64,000 nt of DNA from Spirochaetota bacterium (GTDB lineage Bacteria; Spirochaetota; UBA4802; UB4802). This document shows positions 26,881 to 35,620 of this stretch, one piece after another (the stretch's first letter is position 1; each line of letters begins with the position of its first letter). Where the stretch lies: NCBI GenBank assembly GCA_040756435.1, contig JBFLZD010000002.1, forward strand, positions 62,001-126,000, written 5' to 3'. A program made the translations under genes and the position numbers. The notes below the pieces were generated by a model that did no database searches, was not told the DNA's origin, and saw only the letters and a program-made list of their open reading frames with translations.

Positions 26881-27915
26881 ATGGGGAATTTAATAACAAA
26901 AAGAATTTTTTCACTTTTATTACTCGTTCTAGTACTCGCGAGTTCAGGATGTGCTACGATATATCAACAACAAAAGAAAAAGATGAATGAGAATTACTAT
27001 GAAGGCATACAACTGTATAAAAAAGGGAATTATGCACAGGCTAAGGAACGTTTTGAAACAGTGCTTTCCATTGACCCCGAACATACAGGAGCACGCCAGT
27101 ATTTAATTATTACCACAGAAGCCTTGCAGAAACGTGCCCAAAAATATTATGATGCTGGTATTAATTATAAGCGTAAAGGTGATCTGGAAAATGCACTGTT
27201 GCAGTTTCTTGAAGCCCAAAAACGAGACCCTGATTATAAAGATGTAAAAAACCAAATTGAAAGCATCCGCAGCTCTAAATTTGCTCAGAAAAAATATGAC
27301 CAATATTATACTACTGCTAAAAAACAATTTGATAAAAAGCAATATATTGCAGCATACACCAGCGCCAGCAGAGCAGAATTGTACAATCCTGACAGCCTTG
27401 AGCTTGCAACGTTAAAAACACGAATTAAAAACCAGCTGGATAATGCTTCTTATCCATACACTTCAAAAGCTGAAGAGGCTCGTAAAAAGAATACGTTTGA
27501 TACAGCAAAAACATATTGTAACAAGGCACTCAAACTAAATCCATGGGATGAAAAAGCAAGGAATATCCTTAAAGATATTAATAGAATGGAGAATCTCAAT
27601 GAAATGTATGCCAATGGTGAAAAGGCATATCGTAAGGGTGATCTTATAACAGCCTATCGGTTATTTAAAAGGGTTGACAATGAAGAACCAGGTTATCGCA
27701 ATACCACAAATTATCTATCAACCATCAAATCAAAACTGGAAGGTAATATTAACACCTACTATAATAATGGGGTAACATACTACGAACAGGATAATTTTGA
27801 AGCAGCAATTGCTGAATGGGATAAAGTGCTTTTAATTGACCCTGACCATCAGAAAGCCCGGGAATACCGTGAAAGAGCTGTAGCAAAATTAGAACTTCAG
27901 AAAACATTACGGTAA
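26881..27915 (+). CDS. TPR-repeat lipoprotein
   Basis: 344 aa. The signal sequence ends in a lipobox-like SSGC with Cys24 as the lipidation site, so it is envelope-anchored. The mature part is a run of TPR-type helices, such as YYEGIQLYKKGNYAQAKERF, YYDAGINYKRKGDLENALLQF and YYNNGVTYYEQDNFEAAIAEW. The ATG at 26881 lies 10 nt after the AAAGGAG at 26864-26870. An out-of-frame ATG at 26876 has better spacing but opens only a five-codon frame (MIWGI, stop). It is transcribed alone, with divergent and convergent neighbours. Confidence 0.88.
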   Translation: MGNLITKRIFSLLLLVLVLASSGCATIYQQQKKKMNENYYEGIQLYKKGNYAQAKERFETVLSIDPEHTGARQYLIITTEALQKRAQKYYDAGINYKRKGDLENALLQFLEAQKRDPDYKDVKNQIESIRSSKFAQKKYDQYYTTAKKQFDKKQYIAAYTSASRAELYNPDSLELATLKTRIKNQLDNASYPYTSKAEEARKKNTFDTAKTYCNKALKLNPWDEKARNILKDINRMENLNEMYANGEKAYRKGDLITAYRLFKRVDNEEPGYRNTTNYLSTIKSKLEGNINTYYNNGVTYYEQDNFEAAIAEWDKVLLIDPDHQKAREYRERAVAKLELQKTLR

Positions 27916-27971
27916 TACCAGTACTTTATATACCCACTTTTAAAATTTGGGGGCATAGAGAGCACTATATC

Positions 27972-29162
27972 TCATACAACTTTTTGCAAAGCTTTTCCTG
28001 ATACCAGTTGTTTGATTCCCTCATCAAGCCCTTCTAAGGTAAGCTCAAACATGGGGAATATATTCTTAATCATGCGGGTTGTCTGTATATAATCCCATGA
28101 GCGTTTAGGGATTGGATTAAGCCATATTGAATGCTTGAATGTTTCCCGCAATCGTTGCAGCCACACAATTCCTGGTATATCATTGTGATACCAATAATCA
28201 ATAGCTCCGTTTACCCAGGTAAGCTCTGAAGGAGCCATTTCAGCATCACCAACAATGATGAGTTTATAATCCTTATCAGCATTCTTTAAAAAATCGGCTG
28301 TACTGATTGATTCGGAACGTTCAATATCTTTCCACAGGTCCTGATACACACAGTTATGGAAATAATAATATTTTAACTTGCTTATCTGTGATGATGCAGC
28401 GGAAAAAAGGCGCTCAACTAAACGCGCATACGGCGTCATTGAACCACCAACGTCCATGAGTAAAATAAGCTTTGAAGCTTTTTTTTCCTTTTTTTTCCAA
28501 ACAAGCTCTAACTCGCCTGCATTGCGGCTGGTAGCATCAACGGTCTGTTCAACGTCCAACTTCTCTTCAGGGCCTATAGGCAGGAGCGAACGCAGATGTG
28601 ATAATGCCACCCGCATCTGCCGTGTATCAAGAACCACCTGATTAGAGTAATTCTTAAACTCCCGCTTTTCAGCTATCTGCACTGCACTTTTGTTACGGGA
28701 AACTCCCTGCCCAATCCTGATGCCCGCAGGGTTATACCCCCAGGCACCTTGCGTGGAACGGCCACCGGTACCAATAGCTTTATTACCGCCAACATGATTT
28801 TTGTAATGCCCCTGGCGCAACTGCTCTTCAAAATTTCTCAGAATCTCATCTAAATTCAGCTTTTCAATCTGAAGCTTTTCCTCTTCAGTGAGGTGCAATT
28901 CCTTAACTTTTTTTAATCCTTCCAAAATCTTTTCTAGTAATTCATCAGTTGTTTCAACATCCTTGAATGTATCAAGGAATGCAATATCATATCTATCGTA
29001 AAACACTTCATTTTTTACAAGGATAGCCCGTGCCATATAATAGAATTTAGTTAAGCTTGTATCATTCAGATTTAAAGCCAGCGCTTCATGCAGTGCAATC
29101 CACTCATGAATTGATACGGGCACACCCTGTGCTTTTAGATTGAAGAAAAAATTAATAAACAT
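27972..29162 (-). CDS. VWA-domain protein, CoxE/YehP-like partner of MoxR ATPase
   Basis: 396 aa. The C-terminal half is a von Willebrand A domain with the metal site LMDVGGSM (D237, S241), then HNCVYQDLWKD and VGDAEMAPSELTW. The N-terminal half is helical (FFFNLKAQGVPVSIHEWIALHEAL), as in the CoxE-like family. It overlaps the upstream MoxR-type ATPase by 11 bp. Such pairs act as chaperones that load metals or cofactors or remodel complexes. The client is not identified by the neighbours. It is cytoplasmic, as no signal peptide is present. Confidence 0.88.
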   Translation of the reverse strand: MFINFFFNLKAQGVPVSIHEWIALHEALALNLNDTSLTKFYYMARAILVKNEVFYDRYDIAFLDTFKDVETTDELLEKILEGLKKVKELHLTEEEKLQIEKLNLDEILRNFEEQLRQGHYKNHVGGNKAIGTGGRSTQGAWGYNPAGIRIGQGVSRNKSAVQIAEKREFKNYSNQVVLDTRQMRVALSHLRSLLPIGPEEKLDVEQTVDATSRNAGELELVWKKKEKKASKLILLMDVGGSMTPYARLVERLFSAASSQISKLKYYYFHNCVYQDLWKDIERSESISTADFLKNADKDYKLIIVGDAEMAPSELTWVNGAIDYWYHNDIPGIVWLQRLRETFKHSIWLNPIPKRSWDYIQTTRMIKNIFPMFELTLEGLDEGIKQLVSGKALQKVV

Positions 29163-30006
29163 CGCGTGTCCTTATACTGCTGTTATATGCATAGTGTGTT
29201 TTTCCTGAATTAACAACCACATCAATGTCTTCCTTCTTCTTCAAAAGAGTACCAATAAAGGGCAATTCATCTTCTATCTTTTTAATGGGCACGCCACCAA
29301 CCATAAGCGCCTGAATCCAGTCAACAAGTTCGCTGGTAGATGGTTTTTTTCGCAACATATCAAACTGCCGTATCCAGTAAAATTTTTTTAAACATTCGCG
29401 CAAAAGCTTCTTTTCAATAGTGGGGAAATGCACCCTCACAATCTTTTCCATAAGCTCTTCATCAGGAAAAGCAATGTAATGGAATACACATCTTCGTAAA
29501 AATGGATCAGGCAACTCTTTTTCACTGTTAGATGTAATAATAACAATGGGGCGATGTTTTGCTGTTATTGTTTCCCCTGTTTCAGGTATGTAAAAATTCA
29601 TAATGTCAAGCTCATGTAACAGGTCATTGGGAAATTCAATATCAGCTTTGTCAATTTCATCAATTAAAAGGACTACCTGGTCTTCTGATGCAAATGCTTC
29701 GCCTAACTTACCTAATTTAATATACTGCTTAATATTACTAACATCCTTATCACCAAATCGGGCATCATTCAAACGCTGCACCGTATCATAGACATAAAGT
29801 CCTTCCTGAGCTTTTGTTGTTGATTTAATATTCCATACCAAAAGCCTTTTACCCAGTCCTTTTGCAATAGAATGCGCCAGCAATGTTTTGCCTGTGCCCG
29901 GTTCACCTTTTACCAGCAACGGGCGTCCCAGAGCTATTGACACATTTACATTATCTTTGAGTTCCGGAGAAATAACATAATCTTCAGTTCCTGTAAAATA
30001 ATTCAT
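29152..30006 (-). CDS. MoxR-type AAA+ ATPase
   Basis: 284 aa. Walker A GEPGTGKTLLA (residues about 33-43 from this start), Walker B LLIDEIDKAD, sensor 1 ITSNSEKELPD and the arginine-bearing FLRRCVFHYI are all present. The ATG at 30006 is preferred to those at 30009 and 30018 (TTG) since GAGG is then 6 nt away. It forms an operon with the VWA protein that overlaps its end. This MoxR/VWA pairing is a known chaperone arrangement. Confidence 0.9.
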   Translation of the reverse strand: MNYFTGTEDYVISPELKDNVNVSIALGRPLLVKGEPGTGKTLLAHSIAKGLGKRLLVWNIKSTTKAQEGLYVYDTVQRLNDARFGDKDVSNIKQYIKLGKLGEAFASEDQVVLLIDEIDKADIEFPNDLLHELDIMNFYIPETGETITAKHRPIVIITSNSEKELPDPFLRRCVFHYIAFPDEELMEKIVRVHFPTIEKKLLRECLKKFYWIRQFDMLRKKPSTSELVDWIQALMVGGVPIKKIEDELPFIGTLLKKKEDIDVVVNSGKTHYAYNSSIRTRDVY

Positions 30007-30151
30007 CATGCACCTCAACGTACTGTTTTTTTACGATAGTTCATGAGAAATCTGCAGCATGCATAGCATATAGCTACAAAAAGCAGAATGCCATTTACTA
30101 TCCATAGATATAGTGTAGTGCAAAATTAGTTAAAAACAAAAAATTACACTG

Positions 30152-30547
30152 TTATGTTCCAACACACTGGACCATGACCTTTCGTGTACGGGGACCATCA
30201 AATTCGCAGAAAAATATTCCCTGCCAGGTACCCAGTTGTAAACGATTGTTTTCAATAAGTATAACGATGGAGCATCCTATAACAGATGACTTTATATGGG
30301 CTGGTGAATTGCCTTCTAAATGGGCAAAATGCAATGATTCAAATTTAAGGTGCGATAGTCCCATAAGAATGTCTTTCGGGACCGTAGGGTCTGCATTTTC
30401 ATTTATGGTTACTGCTGCAGTGGTATGAGGAATATACACACAGCATAACCCGCTTTTTACATTCTCTTTTACTACCGCATCTGCTACCTTTGCAGTGATA
30501 TCAATAAATTCTTCTTTCCGTGTTGTCTGTACCTGAAATGTAACCAT
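30152..30547 (-). CDS. YjbQ family (UPF0047) protein
   Basis: 131 aa. Matches the YjbQ family through IPHTTAAVTINENADPTV (residues about 46-63), HFAHLEGNSPAHIKSSVIG, and LGTWQGIFFCEFDGPRTRKV near the C-terminus. Members are small trimeric proteins, with weak thiamine-phosphate-synthase-like activity reported for some. The in-cell role is uncertain. It appears monocistronic, with AAGGATT before the ATG. Confidence 0.92.
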   Translation of the reverse strand: MVTFQVQTTRKEEFIDITAKVADAVVKENVKSGLCCVYIPHTTAAVTINENADPTVPKDILMGLSHLKFESLHFAHLEGNSPAHIKSSVIGCSIVILIENNRLQLGTWQGIFFCEFDGPRTRKVMVQCVGT

Positions 30548-30670
30548 AATCCTTCACCACCCTTGTTCACAATTGAAATATGTATACAAAATTTTTCAAG
30601 TTATTTTCACCATATAATATTGTTGACATACATCACATAGTATCCGTATATTTAATTTAAGAGTATTGCA

Positions 30671-32380
30671 ATGAAAAAGATAGATAAAACAAAAGAAAAC
30701 ATCAAAGTTGATGAACTGGATGATAAAACCCGCAAGCAAATGTTTGAAAAATTTGTGCAGGCGGGAGGTAAGGTTATTCAGGAGCGTGAAAAGCCAACCA
30801 CCAGGAGCAGTAAATCAATAAAACCTGCTTCCAGAATAGTACGGCAATCACAACCAAAAACACCACCCAAAGAATCAAAGCAGCAAAAAATTCAAACAGA
30901 TGAAATTTTTGAAACCTGGCTGCAAAAAAAGCTTTCCAGGTTACTTATTCGCCTTCGCTTATTCTTTCTTGGAGTTACTTCACTTTCTGCTGAGTACTGT
31001 AAACCTCGTTTTATGGATAACCTTATCCATACATATAAAACAGCCCTTCTACAATTTCAGGTACAGTATTATCACATCTTCAATCCACAGTACAACAAGC
31101 AGGTTATAGCCAAATTAGATCAGATAAACCCCCTTTATTACGAACTTATTGTGATGATTTCAAATATTTTTGACAGAACACGATTTAATGAGATTGAAGC
31201 TCTGCAACAATCAAGTGATATGGTACAGGTGCAAAAATTAAAAAACTATCTCATGCCCATGTATAAAAGCCTCTACATCCTTTATCCGTACATCGAATTA
31301 ATTGAATTAGCGTACCGCAATGCATTAGAAATACAGGCATCAGTAGAAAATCAAAAATCAGCATTGTATGAAAAGAGGAAATATATTCGCAATAGTCTGT
31401 ATATTACATTTTACAAATTTTTACCACGGCTTCATATCCTCTTCTGCCATTACTATAATGTCTATATTGATATAACAAGCCCTTATATCCAAACTATCTT
31501 ACAAATAAATGATAGCGATTTGCCTGGTAAACGTAAAGGAGTAAAGCCTGCTGAAAAAGAAGAAGAACAACAAACACAGGAAGAACAGCAAGAACGTTCA
31601 GAAATTCCCCAACACATTGCAAAAGGGCTTTCACTCATGAATATAAGTACCAGTGATATAGCAGCACTATTTTCTAAGGATTCGTATGTACAGGCAAATC
31701 CTGCCGACAAAGCTATTATTACCTATGCCCTTTTTAAAAAATTTGATGATGAATTTTCCATTATACTTACTACAAATAAAATAAAATATAATATACAGTT
31801 CACCGATGCAGGTAAAGTAGATTACAAAAACAGGTTAACCGATTGCTATAATGAACTGCGCAAGGTAACTGAAAGCTTTGAAGAATACAAGCATGTTCTT
31901 GAAACCTACGAGCGCATACGCGCCGAAAAGCCAATAAACAATGCACAGTATATTGAATATACAAAACGCTTAACACAGCTTGAAAAAAAGAAAAAAGTTG
32001 AATCAAGAAATATGCGCATGATAACAAAAGCCATCATGGACAAGATTGCTACCGAACTTGATGTTTTGATTCATGATATGGACGAAGATAATAAAATTAT
32101 TGAAAATCCACAGGACTTTCTTGAGTTTGATGTCAATGTTGAAGCAGTTCAGCTGTTACAAAACAAAAAGGTGTATGAAGCAATACATTTAGCTTACTTT
32201 TATGCCTGTGCACTTTCATACCGGCTTTCTGAAGGGGATTTGGCAGGCGATATTGAATTTAAAGAGGGCGAGGCACCAATGGGTATTGGCCAACAAAAAT
32301 ATGATACTGGTACAGTATCACAGGAAGAAAAAAAACAAAATCAAACCTCAGTTATAAAGGAGCTTGAAGACCTTTTTTAA
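30671..32380 (+). CDS. Unknown 569-aa cytoplasmic protein
   Basis: No signal peptide or membrane span. The first 85 residues are Lys/Gln/Ser-rich and probably disordered. Residues about 90-275 and 320-540 look alpha-helical, linked by a Glu/Gln-rich stretch (EKEEEQQTQEEQQE) near residues 295-310. The C-terminal part has coiled-coil character (LTQLEKKKKVESRNMRMIT). No enzymatic motif is recognised. It ends inside the convergent mnmD-like gene (29-bp overlap). AAGAG lies 7 nt before the ATG. Codon use resembles its neighbours. Confidence 0.75.
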   Translation: MKKIDKTKENIKVDELDDKTRKQMFEKFVQAGGKVIQEREKPTTRSSKSIKPASRIVRQSQPKTPPKESKQQKIQTDEIFETWLQKKLSRLLIRLRLFFLGVTSLSAEYCKPRFMDNLIHTYKTALLQFQVQYYHIFNPQYNKQVIAKLDQINPLYYELIVMISNIFDRTRFNEIEALQQSSDMVQVQKLKNYLMPMYKSLYILYPYIELIELAYRNALEIQASVENQKSALYEKRKYIRNSLYITFYKFLPRLHILFCHYYNVYIDITSPYIQTILQINDSDLPGKRKGVKPAEKEEEQQTQEEQQERSEIPQHIAKGLSLMNISTSDIAALFSKDSYVQANPADKAIITYALFKKFDDEFSIILTTNKIKYNIQFTDAGKVDYKNRLTDCYNELRKVTESFEEYKHVLETYERIRAEKPINNAQYIEYTKRLTQLEKKKKVESRNMRMITKAIMDKIATELDVLIHDMDEDNKIIENPQDFLEFDVNVEAVQLLQNKKVYEAIHLAYFYACALSYRLSEGDLAGDIEFKEGEAPMGIGQQKYDTGTVSQEEKKQNQTSVIKELEDLF

Positions 32381-33176
32381 ACGCAGCGATGTGAAGCTTT
32401 CGGCGCATTCGTATTTCTTCTGGTGTTTCGCATAACGTTGTATCGGTAAATGGTATGGCTTTAGGATTTGTTTCTAAATATACCCAGTAGGTGTCATCAA
32501 ACGGCACAATGTGCGCATTTTTTTTAGTGGCGATAGTTCCTTCTTTTTTTCTGCCTACCTCCGGTCCTTTGCCTACAATAAAACCTGCTTTTTTCATTGC
32601 AGTTCGTATATGCACTGCAGCAGAATATGTTGTAACAATACATTCATCCCTGCAAAGGGGGAAAAGCTTCTGAAAAAAATCCACTGTCCACAACTCAGGA
32701 TTCTTTGCTGGAGAAAATGGATCATGAAACACAGCGTCAAAGTAATTCACAGGCAAAATCCCCAGTAACTGTCGGGCATCCCCATACAGCACACTATGGC
32801 TGAAATAATCCGTGATTACTTTTTCACCCCGTGCTGACTTTTTCAATAGATCATAGATTGCATCTCTTTCATCATTAAAGCGAACAAATTCCATTGCAGA
32901 CAGTATATCAGTATTTTTTTCAAGTGAAATGATGGTATAAAACACCGTATGGTTTTGTTTCAGTGCTTCAGCACAAAGAGCAAGCACATTATAGCCCAGA
33001 CCAAATCCAATATCAAGTACATATATCTGCCCCTTTTTTGAAAGCACCCTTGAAGGAATAACATGCATATACAGCGCTTCATGATATGCACCGGAAAGTG
33101 AATGCATTGCTTCATTATAGGTTTCATCAACTATGGTTATGGTATTGTCTTGTGTGGTCAAAGTTTTAAACTGCAT
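32352..33176 (-). CDS. mnmD: MnmD-like SAM-dependent tRNA methyltransferase (MnmC N-domain family)
   Basis: 274 aa. The SAM-binding motif YVLDIGFGLGYNVLALC is near residues 52-68. The family's own signature is DAVFHDPFSPAKNPELW (about 147-163), as in the methyltransferase half of MnmC. The FAD oxidase half is absent, so this is the stand-alone form (MnmD), which methylates the 5-aminomethyl group of wobble uridine to give mnm5(s2)U. It acts in the same modification as MnmA at 1410-2480. The final part extends into the convergent 569-aa gene. Confidence 0.85.
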   Translation of the reverse strand: MQFKTLTTQDNTITIVDETYNEAMHSLSGAYHEALYMHVIPSRVLSKKGQIYVLDIGFGLGYNVLALCAEALKQNHTVFYTIISLEKNTDILSAMEFVRFNDERDAIYDLLKKSARGEKVITDYFSHSVLYGDARQLLGILPVNYFDAVFHDPFSPAKNPELWTVDFFQKLFPLCRDECIVTTYSAAVHIRTAMKKAGFIVGKGPEVGRKKEGTIATKKNAHIVPFDDTYWVYLETNPKAIPFTDTTLCETPEEIRMRRKLHIAAFKKGLQAPL

Positions 33177-33185
33177 AAACCAACA

Positions 33186-33569
33186 TTACCTGCATTGCAA
33201 CAAAGATGCTACCTCATCATCCAGAGTATAATCCACTATAACCATATAGCCATCATTTCTTTTTTCAACAAGCACAAGCTTCCATGACACTACATGATTG
33301 TCAGATTGAACAAACTGCTTTTTATTAATGGCCACTGCATTGCTAATAATTGTTTTGCAACGTTCGTCTGCAACTTTCACTGCTTCTTTTGATATAGTAT
33401 CATTATTCAATTTACCTGCAGGCAAGGAGTTTTTGGTTAATAACACCACAATACGCAAAGTATTTTTATTGATGCAACCTTCCTTTTTTATATTTTCACT
33501 ATCAGATGAACATGCATGCAACAGGATTAAAGCAAGCATACAAAAAAAGTATACTATATTTTTTTTCAT
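33186..33569 (-). CDS. Small putative lipoprotein
   Basis: 127 aa from the ATG at 33569, which has AGGAT 6 nt upstream. The frame extends to 33590 but without better support. The signal sequence MKKNIVYFFCMLALILLHAC ends in a lipobox with Cys20 as the likely acylated residue. The mature part is basic and polar (VVLLTKNSLPAG, TIISNAVAINKKQF) and shows no known domain. It follows the DUF167 gene and precedes the mnmD-like gene, both on the same strand. Confidence 0.75.
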   Translation of the reverse strand: MKKNIVYFFCMLALILLHACSSDSENIKKEGCINKNTLRIVVLLTKNSLPAGKLNNDTISKEAVKVADERCKTIISNAVAINKKQFVQSDNHVVSWKLVLVEKRNDGYMVIVDYTLDDEVASLLQCR

Positions 33570-33586
33570 GATATTATCCTTCAAAA

Positions 33587-33868
33587 TCATTTGTCATTTT
33601 TAGTATATTCTTCAAGTCGTTTTTTAAAAATACTTTCATTTAAACCTTTAATTTTTATCTGCTTATTACGTCCTTTTTCACCGCGGACAATTTCAATAGA
33701 TGATTTGGGTACATGTACCATTTCCGCTAATAGTTCAACCAATGCTTTATTGGCTTTGCCATCCACTGGTGGAGCATTCAGGTGTACGCGTAAAACACCG
33801 TTTTCAAGCTGTACACTGTTCTTAGATGATTTAGGTATGACTTTTACTGTAACAATACATTCTTCCAT
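33587..33868 (-). CDS. DUF167 (YggU-like) protein
   Basis: 93 aa. Matches the DUF167 pattern: KVIPKSSKNSVQ, then LRVHLNAPPVDGKANKALVELLA (residues about 26-48) and IEIVRGEKGRNKQIKI. A widespread small protein of unknown role. It is the first gene of a short minus-strand run with the lipoprotein. Upstream lie repeat B4 and then the candidate structured RNA ending at 34020. Confidence 0.9.
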   Translation of the reverse strand: MEECIVTVKVIPKSSKNSVQLENGVLRVHLNAPPVDGKANKALVELLAEMVHVPKSSIEIVRGEKGRNKQIKIKGLNESIFKKRLEEYTKNDK

Positions 33869-33895
33869 AAAATTATACAGTCTTTTTATAGTTTA

Positions 33896-34011
33896 TGGGC
33901 ATCTCTAAAAACTCTTTTCTTCCGGAATTATTCAAATAATAGAAAGCAGTTTTAATCTATTATATTGTGCCCACAAGGGAACATCTAAAAAAACAGATTT
34001 CATAAATTCTC
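33896..34011 (-). repeat. Repeat family B, copy B4
   Basis: About 116 bp in inverted orientation, from ATGGGCATCTCTAAAAA to AATTCTCCT. Conserved parts are GAAAGCAGTTTTAATCTAT, ATTGTGCCC and AAGGGAACATCTAAAAAA. The distal arm that would pair with GGGAAC is decayed (AATTCTCC). It lies between the DUF167 gene and the terminator of the RNA candidate. Confidence 0.7.
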
Positions 34012-34019
34012 CTATGTAC

Positions 34020-34065
34020 AAAAAAGAAAGAGGATGAAATTTCGGGAATTTCACCCTCTTTCTTT
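34020..34065 (-). terminator. Strong intrinsic terminator
   Basis: AAAGAAAGAGG pairs with CCTCTTTCTTT, continued by TGAAATT with AATTTCA around a five-base loop. That gives 18 of 19 pairs. On the minus strand it is followed by six T residues (34025-34020). On the plus strand the T-run is interrupted, so leftward termination is favoured. Confidence 0.85.
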
Positions 34066-34183
34066 TCTGGATAAACATTACCCTTTTTTGTGGTACATCT
34101 TGTACCAAACTGACTTTCCGCAAGATTACTTGCGGCTAGAACAGTAAGAATTTAGAGTTGTAAATAACCTAAAACTTACTCTT
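34020..34183 (-). ncRNA. Candidate structured small RNA or leader, four hairpins
   Basis: Read on the minus strand there are four stems in about 165 nt. Stem 1 pairs AGTAAG with CTTACT and TTTAG with CTAAA (34180-34143). Stem 2 is CCGCAAG/CTTGCGG with loop TAAT (34135-34118). Stem 3 is GGTACA/TGTACC with loop AGA (34106-34092). Stem 4 is the terminator at 34065-34023 with a T-run. A TTGACT box and AT-rich TATATA-like sequence lie just upstream (about 34188-34235), although their spacing is long. No protein reading is convincing. I cannot match it to 6S, 4.5S, tmRNA or a known riboswitch. Confidence 0.55.
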
Positions 34184-34428
34184 CACTATATAATGAAATA
34201 TTCTTTAAATAAAAAGTCAAGCATTAAGAAAAATTTTTTATTAGTGACATAAAAATTTTTATCATTTTTAAACCTGGTGATATCAACACAACTGGATTTA
34301 TACTATGCAGAATTCACTATACAACTAAATTATAGTTTGTGTACTGTACTTTATCTATCACAAAAATGTATAAGGTATAGTACATCATACAAAATGAAAA
34401 TTTTCGGCAACCAAAATAAAGAGTTCTT

Positions 34429-34515
34429 TTTCTTAATCTTAACCTTTTTCTTTAAAATCCCGTACAGTGAACCCCATATCCCTTTGCTCCGGCATTGTTT
34501 TACTACTCAATCCGG
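34429..34515 (+). repeat. Repeat family C, copy C2
   Basis: Aligns with C1 (1085-1172) with short gaps: TTTCTTAATC, AAAATCC, TACAGTGA, CCTTTGCTCCG and GCATT are shared. It sits about 130 bp before the hydrolase lipoprotein gene. The remainder of the gap from 34190 to 34648 shows nothing else I can name. Confidence 0.5.
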
Positions 34516-34648
34516 TTAAAAGTGAATCTTACTTGACAAATAAACCGACTTGTCAGTATTTATCATACCTGTACTTGTTTTCAACTTCAAAACTAATTTT
34601 GCATGTATCATTCAATAATAAAACCACTGTATTTTTTGGAGGTATTAT

Positions 34649-35617
34649 ATGTTTTCTGTTATACGTGGCATTCTATTGGTTATGATGATTGCTATAATGA
34701 CAGGCTGTTCATCCCTTGGCATGCGAAATATTCCCCTTGACCAACTCAAGCCAAAATATGCAAATGATGCTTCCCGCTTTATCCTTATTGATGATACACT
34801 CATACACATCAGAGATGAAGGCAAAAAAGATGGTCCTGTTTTATTGCTCATCCATGGTGTCTGCGCATCATTACATACATGGGATGGATGGGTAGAAATA
34901 TTGAATGACCATTTCAGAATTATCCGATTTGATATACCCGGCTTTGGATTATCAGGGCAAATACCATCTAAAAACTATACGCCCGAATATAGTGTTGAGT
35001 TGCTAAACAAAGCAATTGAACACATGGGCATTAAGAAACTTTCTATTGCGGGGAATTCACTGGGGGGCTTTATTGCCTGGAAGTTTGCAGTTGCGCATCC
35101 TGATAAAGTTGAAAAACTTATCTTGATTGACTCTGTTGGGTATCCCCAGGAAATGCCCTGGCTCTTAAAATTTTCCACAAATATATTTGTCCGACCATTT
35201 GCACGAATTGGCATGCCACGTTATTTTATCAATAAAGCTGTACATGAAGTATATGGAGATCAGAGCAAAGTTACTGATGCCATAGTGGACCGATATTTTG
35301 AACTATCGCAAAAAGAAGGAAATAGAAGTGCATGGATAGATGTCTTTATGGTCATGAAAGACTATTCCAAAAGAAAAGATCTTTCAAAAGGCCTTACTGA
35401 TATACAGTGCCCTATCATGGTAATGTGGGGAACCAAAGATATATGGATACCATATACAACCGAATTCCCAAAATGGCAAAAAGATCTTCCTCATGCTGTC
35501 TTTAAGGTGTACCAGGGAGCAGGACATATACCAATGGAAGAGATCCCCGAACAAACTGCAAAAGATGCTTTTGAATTCTTAACGGGAAAAAAGCTTTTGA
35601 CAGCCAAGCAATACTAA
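34649..35617 (+). CDS. Alpha/beta-hydrolase lipoprotein
   Basis: 322 aa. The signal sequence ends in the lipobox IMTGC (Cys20). The alpha/beta-hydrolase domain has the oxyanion motif LLIHGVCAS, nucleophile Ser137 in AGNSLGG, acid Asp264 (WGTKDIWIP) and His293 (GAGHIPME), so the triad is complete. Substrate unknown; esters or lipids at the cell envelope are plausible. GGAGGT lies 4 nt before the ATG. A hairpin with the recurrent GCGATAGT word follows the stop. Confidence 0.88.
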   Translation: MFSVIRGILLVMMIAIMTGCSSLGMRNIPLDQLKPKYANDASRFILIDDTLIHIRDEGKKDGPVLLLIHGVCASLHTWDGWVEILNDHFRIIRFDIPGFGLSGQIPSKNYTPEYSVELLNKAIEHMGIKKLSIAGNSLGGFIAWKFAVAHPDKVEKLILIDSVGYPQEMPWLLKFSTNIFVRPFARIGMPRYFINKAVHEVYGDQSKVTDAIVDRYFELSQKEGNRSAWIDVFMVMKDYSKRKDLSKGLTDIQCPIMVMWGTKDIWIPYTTEFPKWQKDLPHAVFKVYQGAGHIPMEEIPEQTAKDAFEFLTGKKLLTAKQY

Positions 35618-35620
35618 TAG

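Noticed and set aside
33932-34123. 63-codon minus-strand frame across the hairpins at 34.0-34.1 kb
   Set aside because: It reads straight through two perfect stems, the terminator and repeat B4; the RNA interpretation explains the sequence better.
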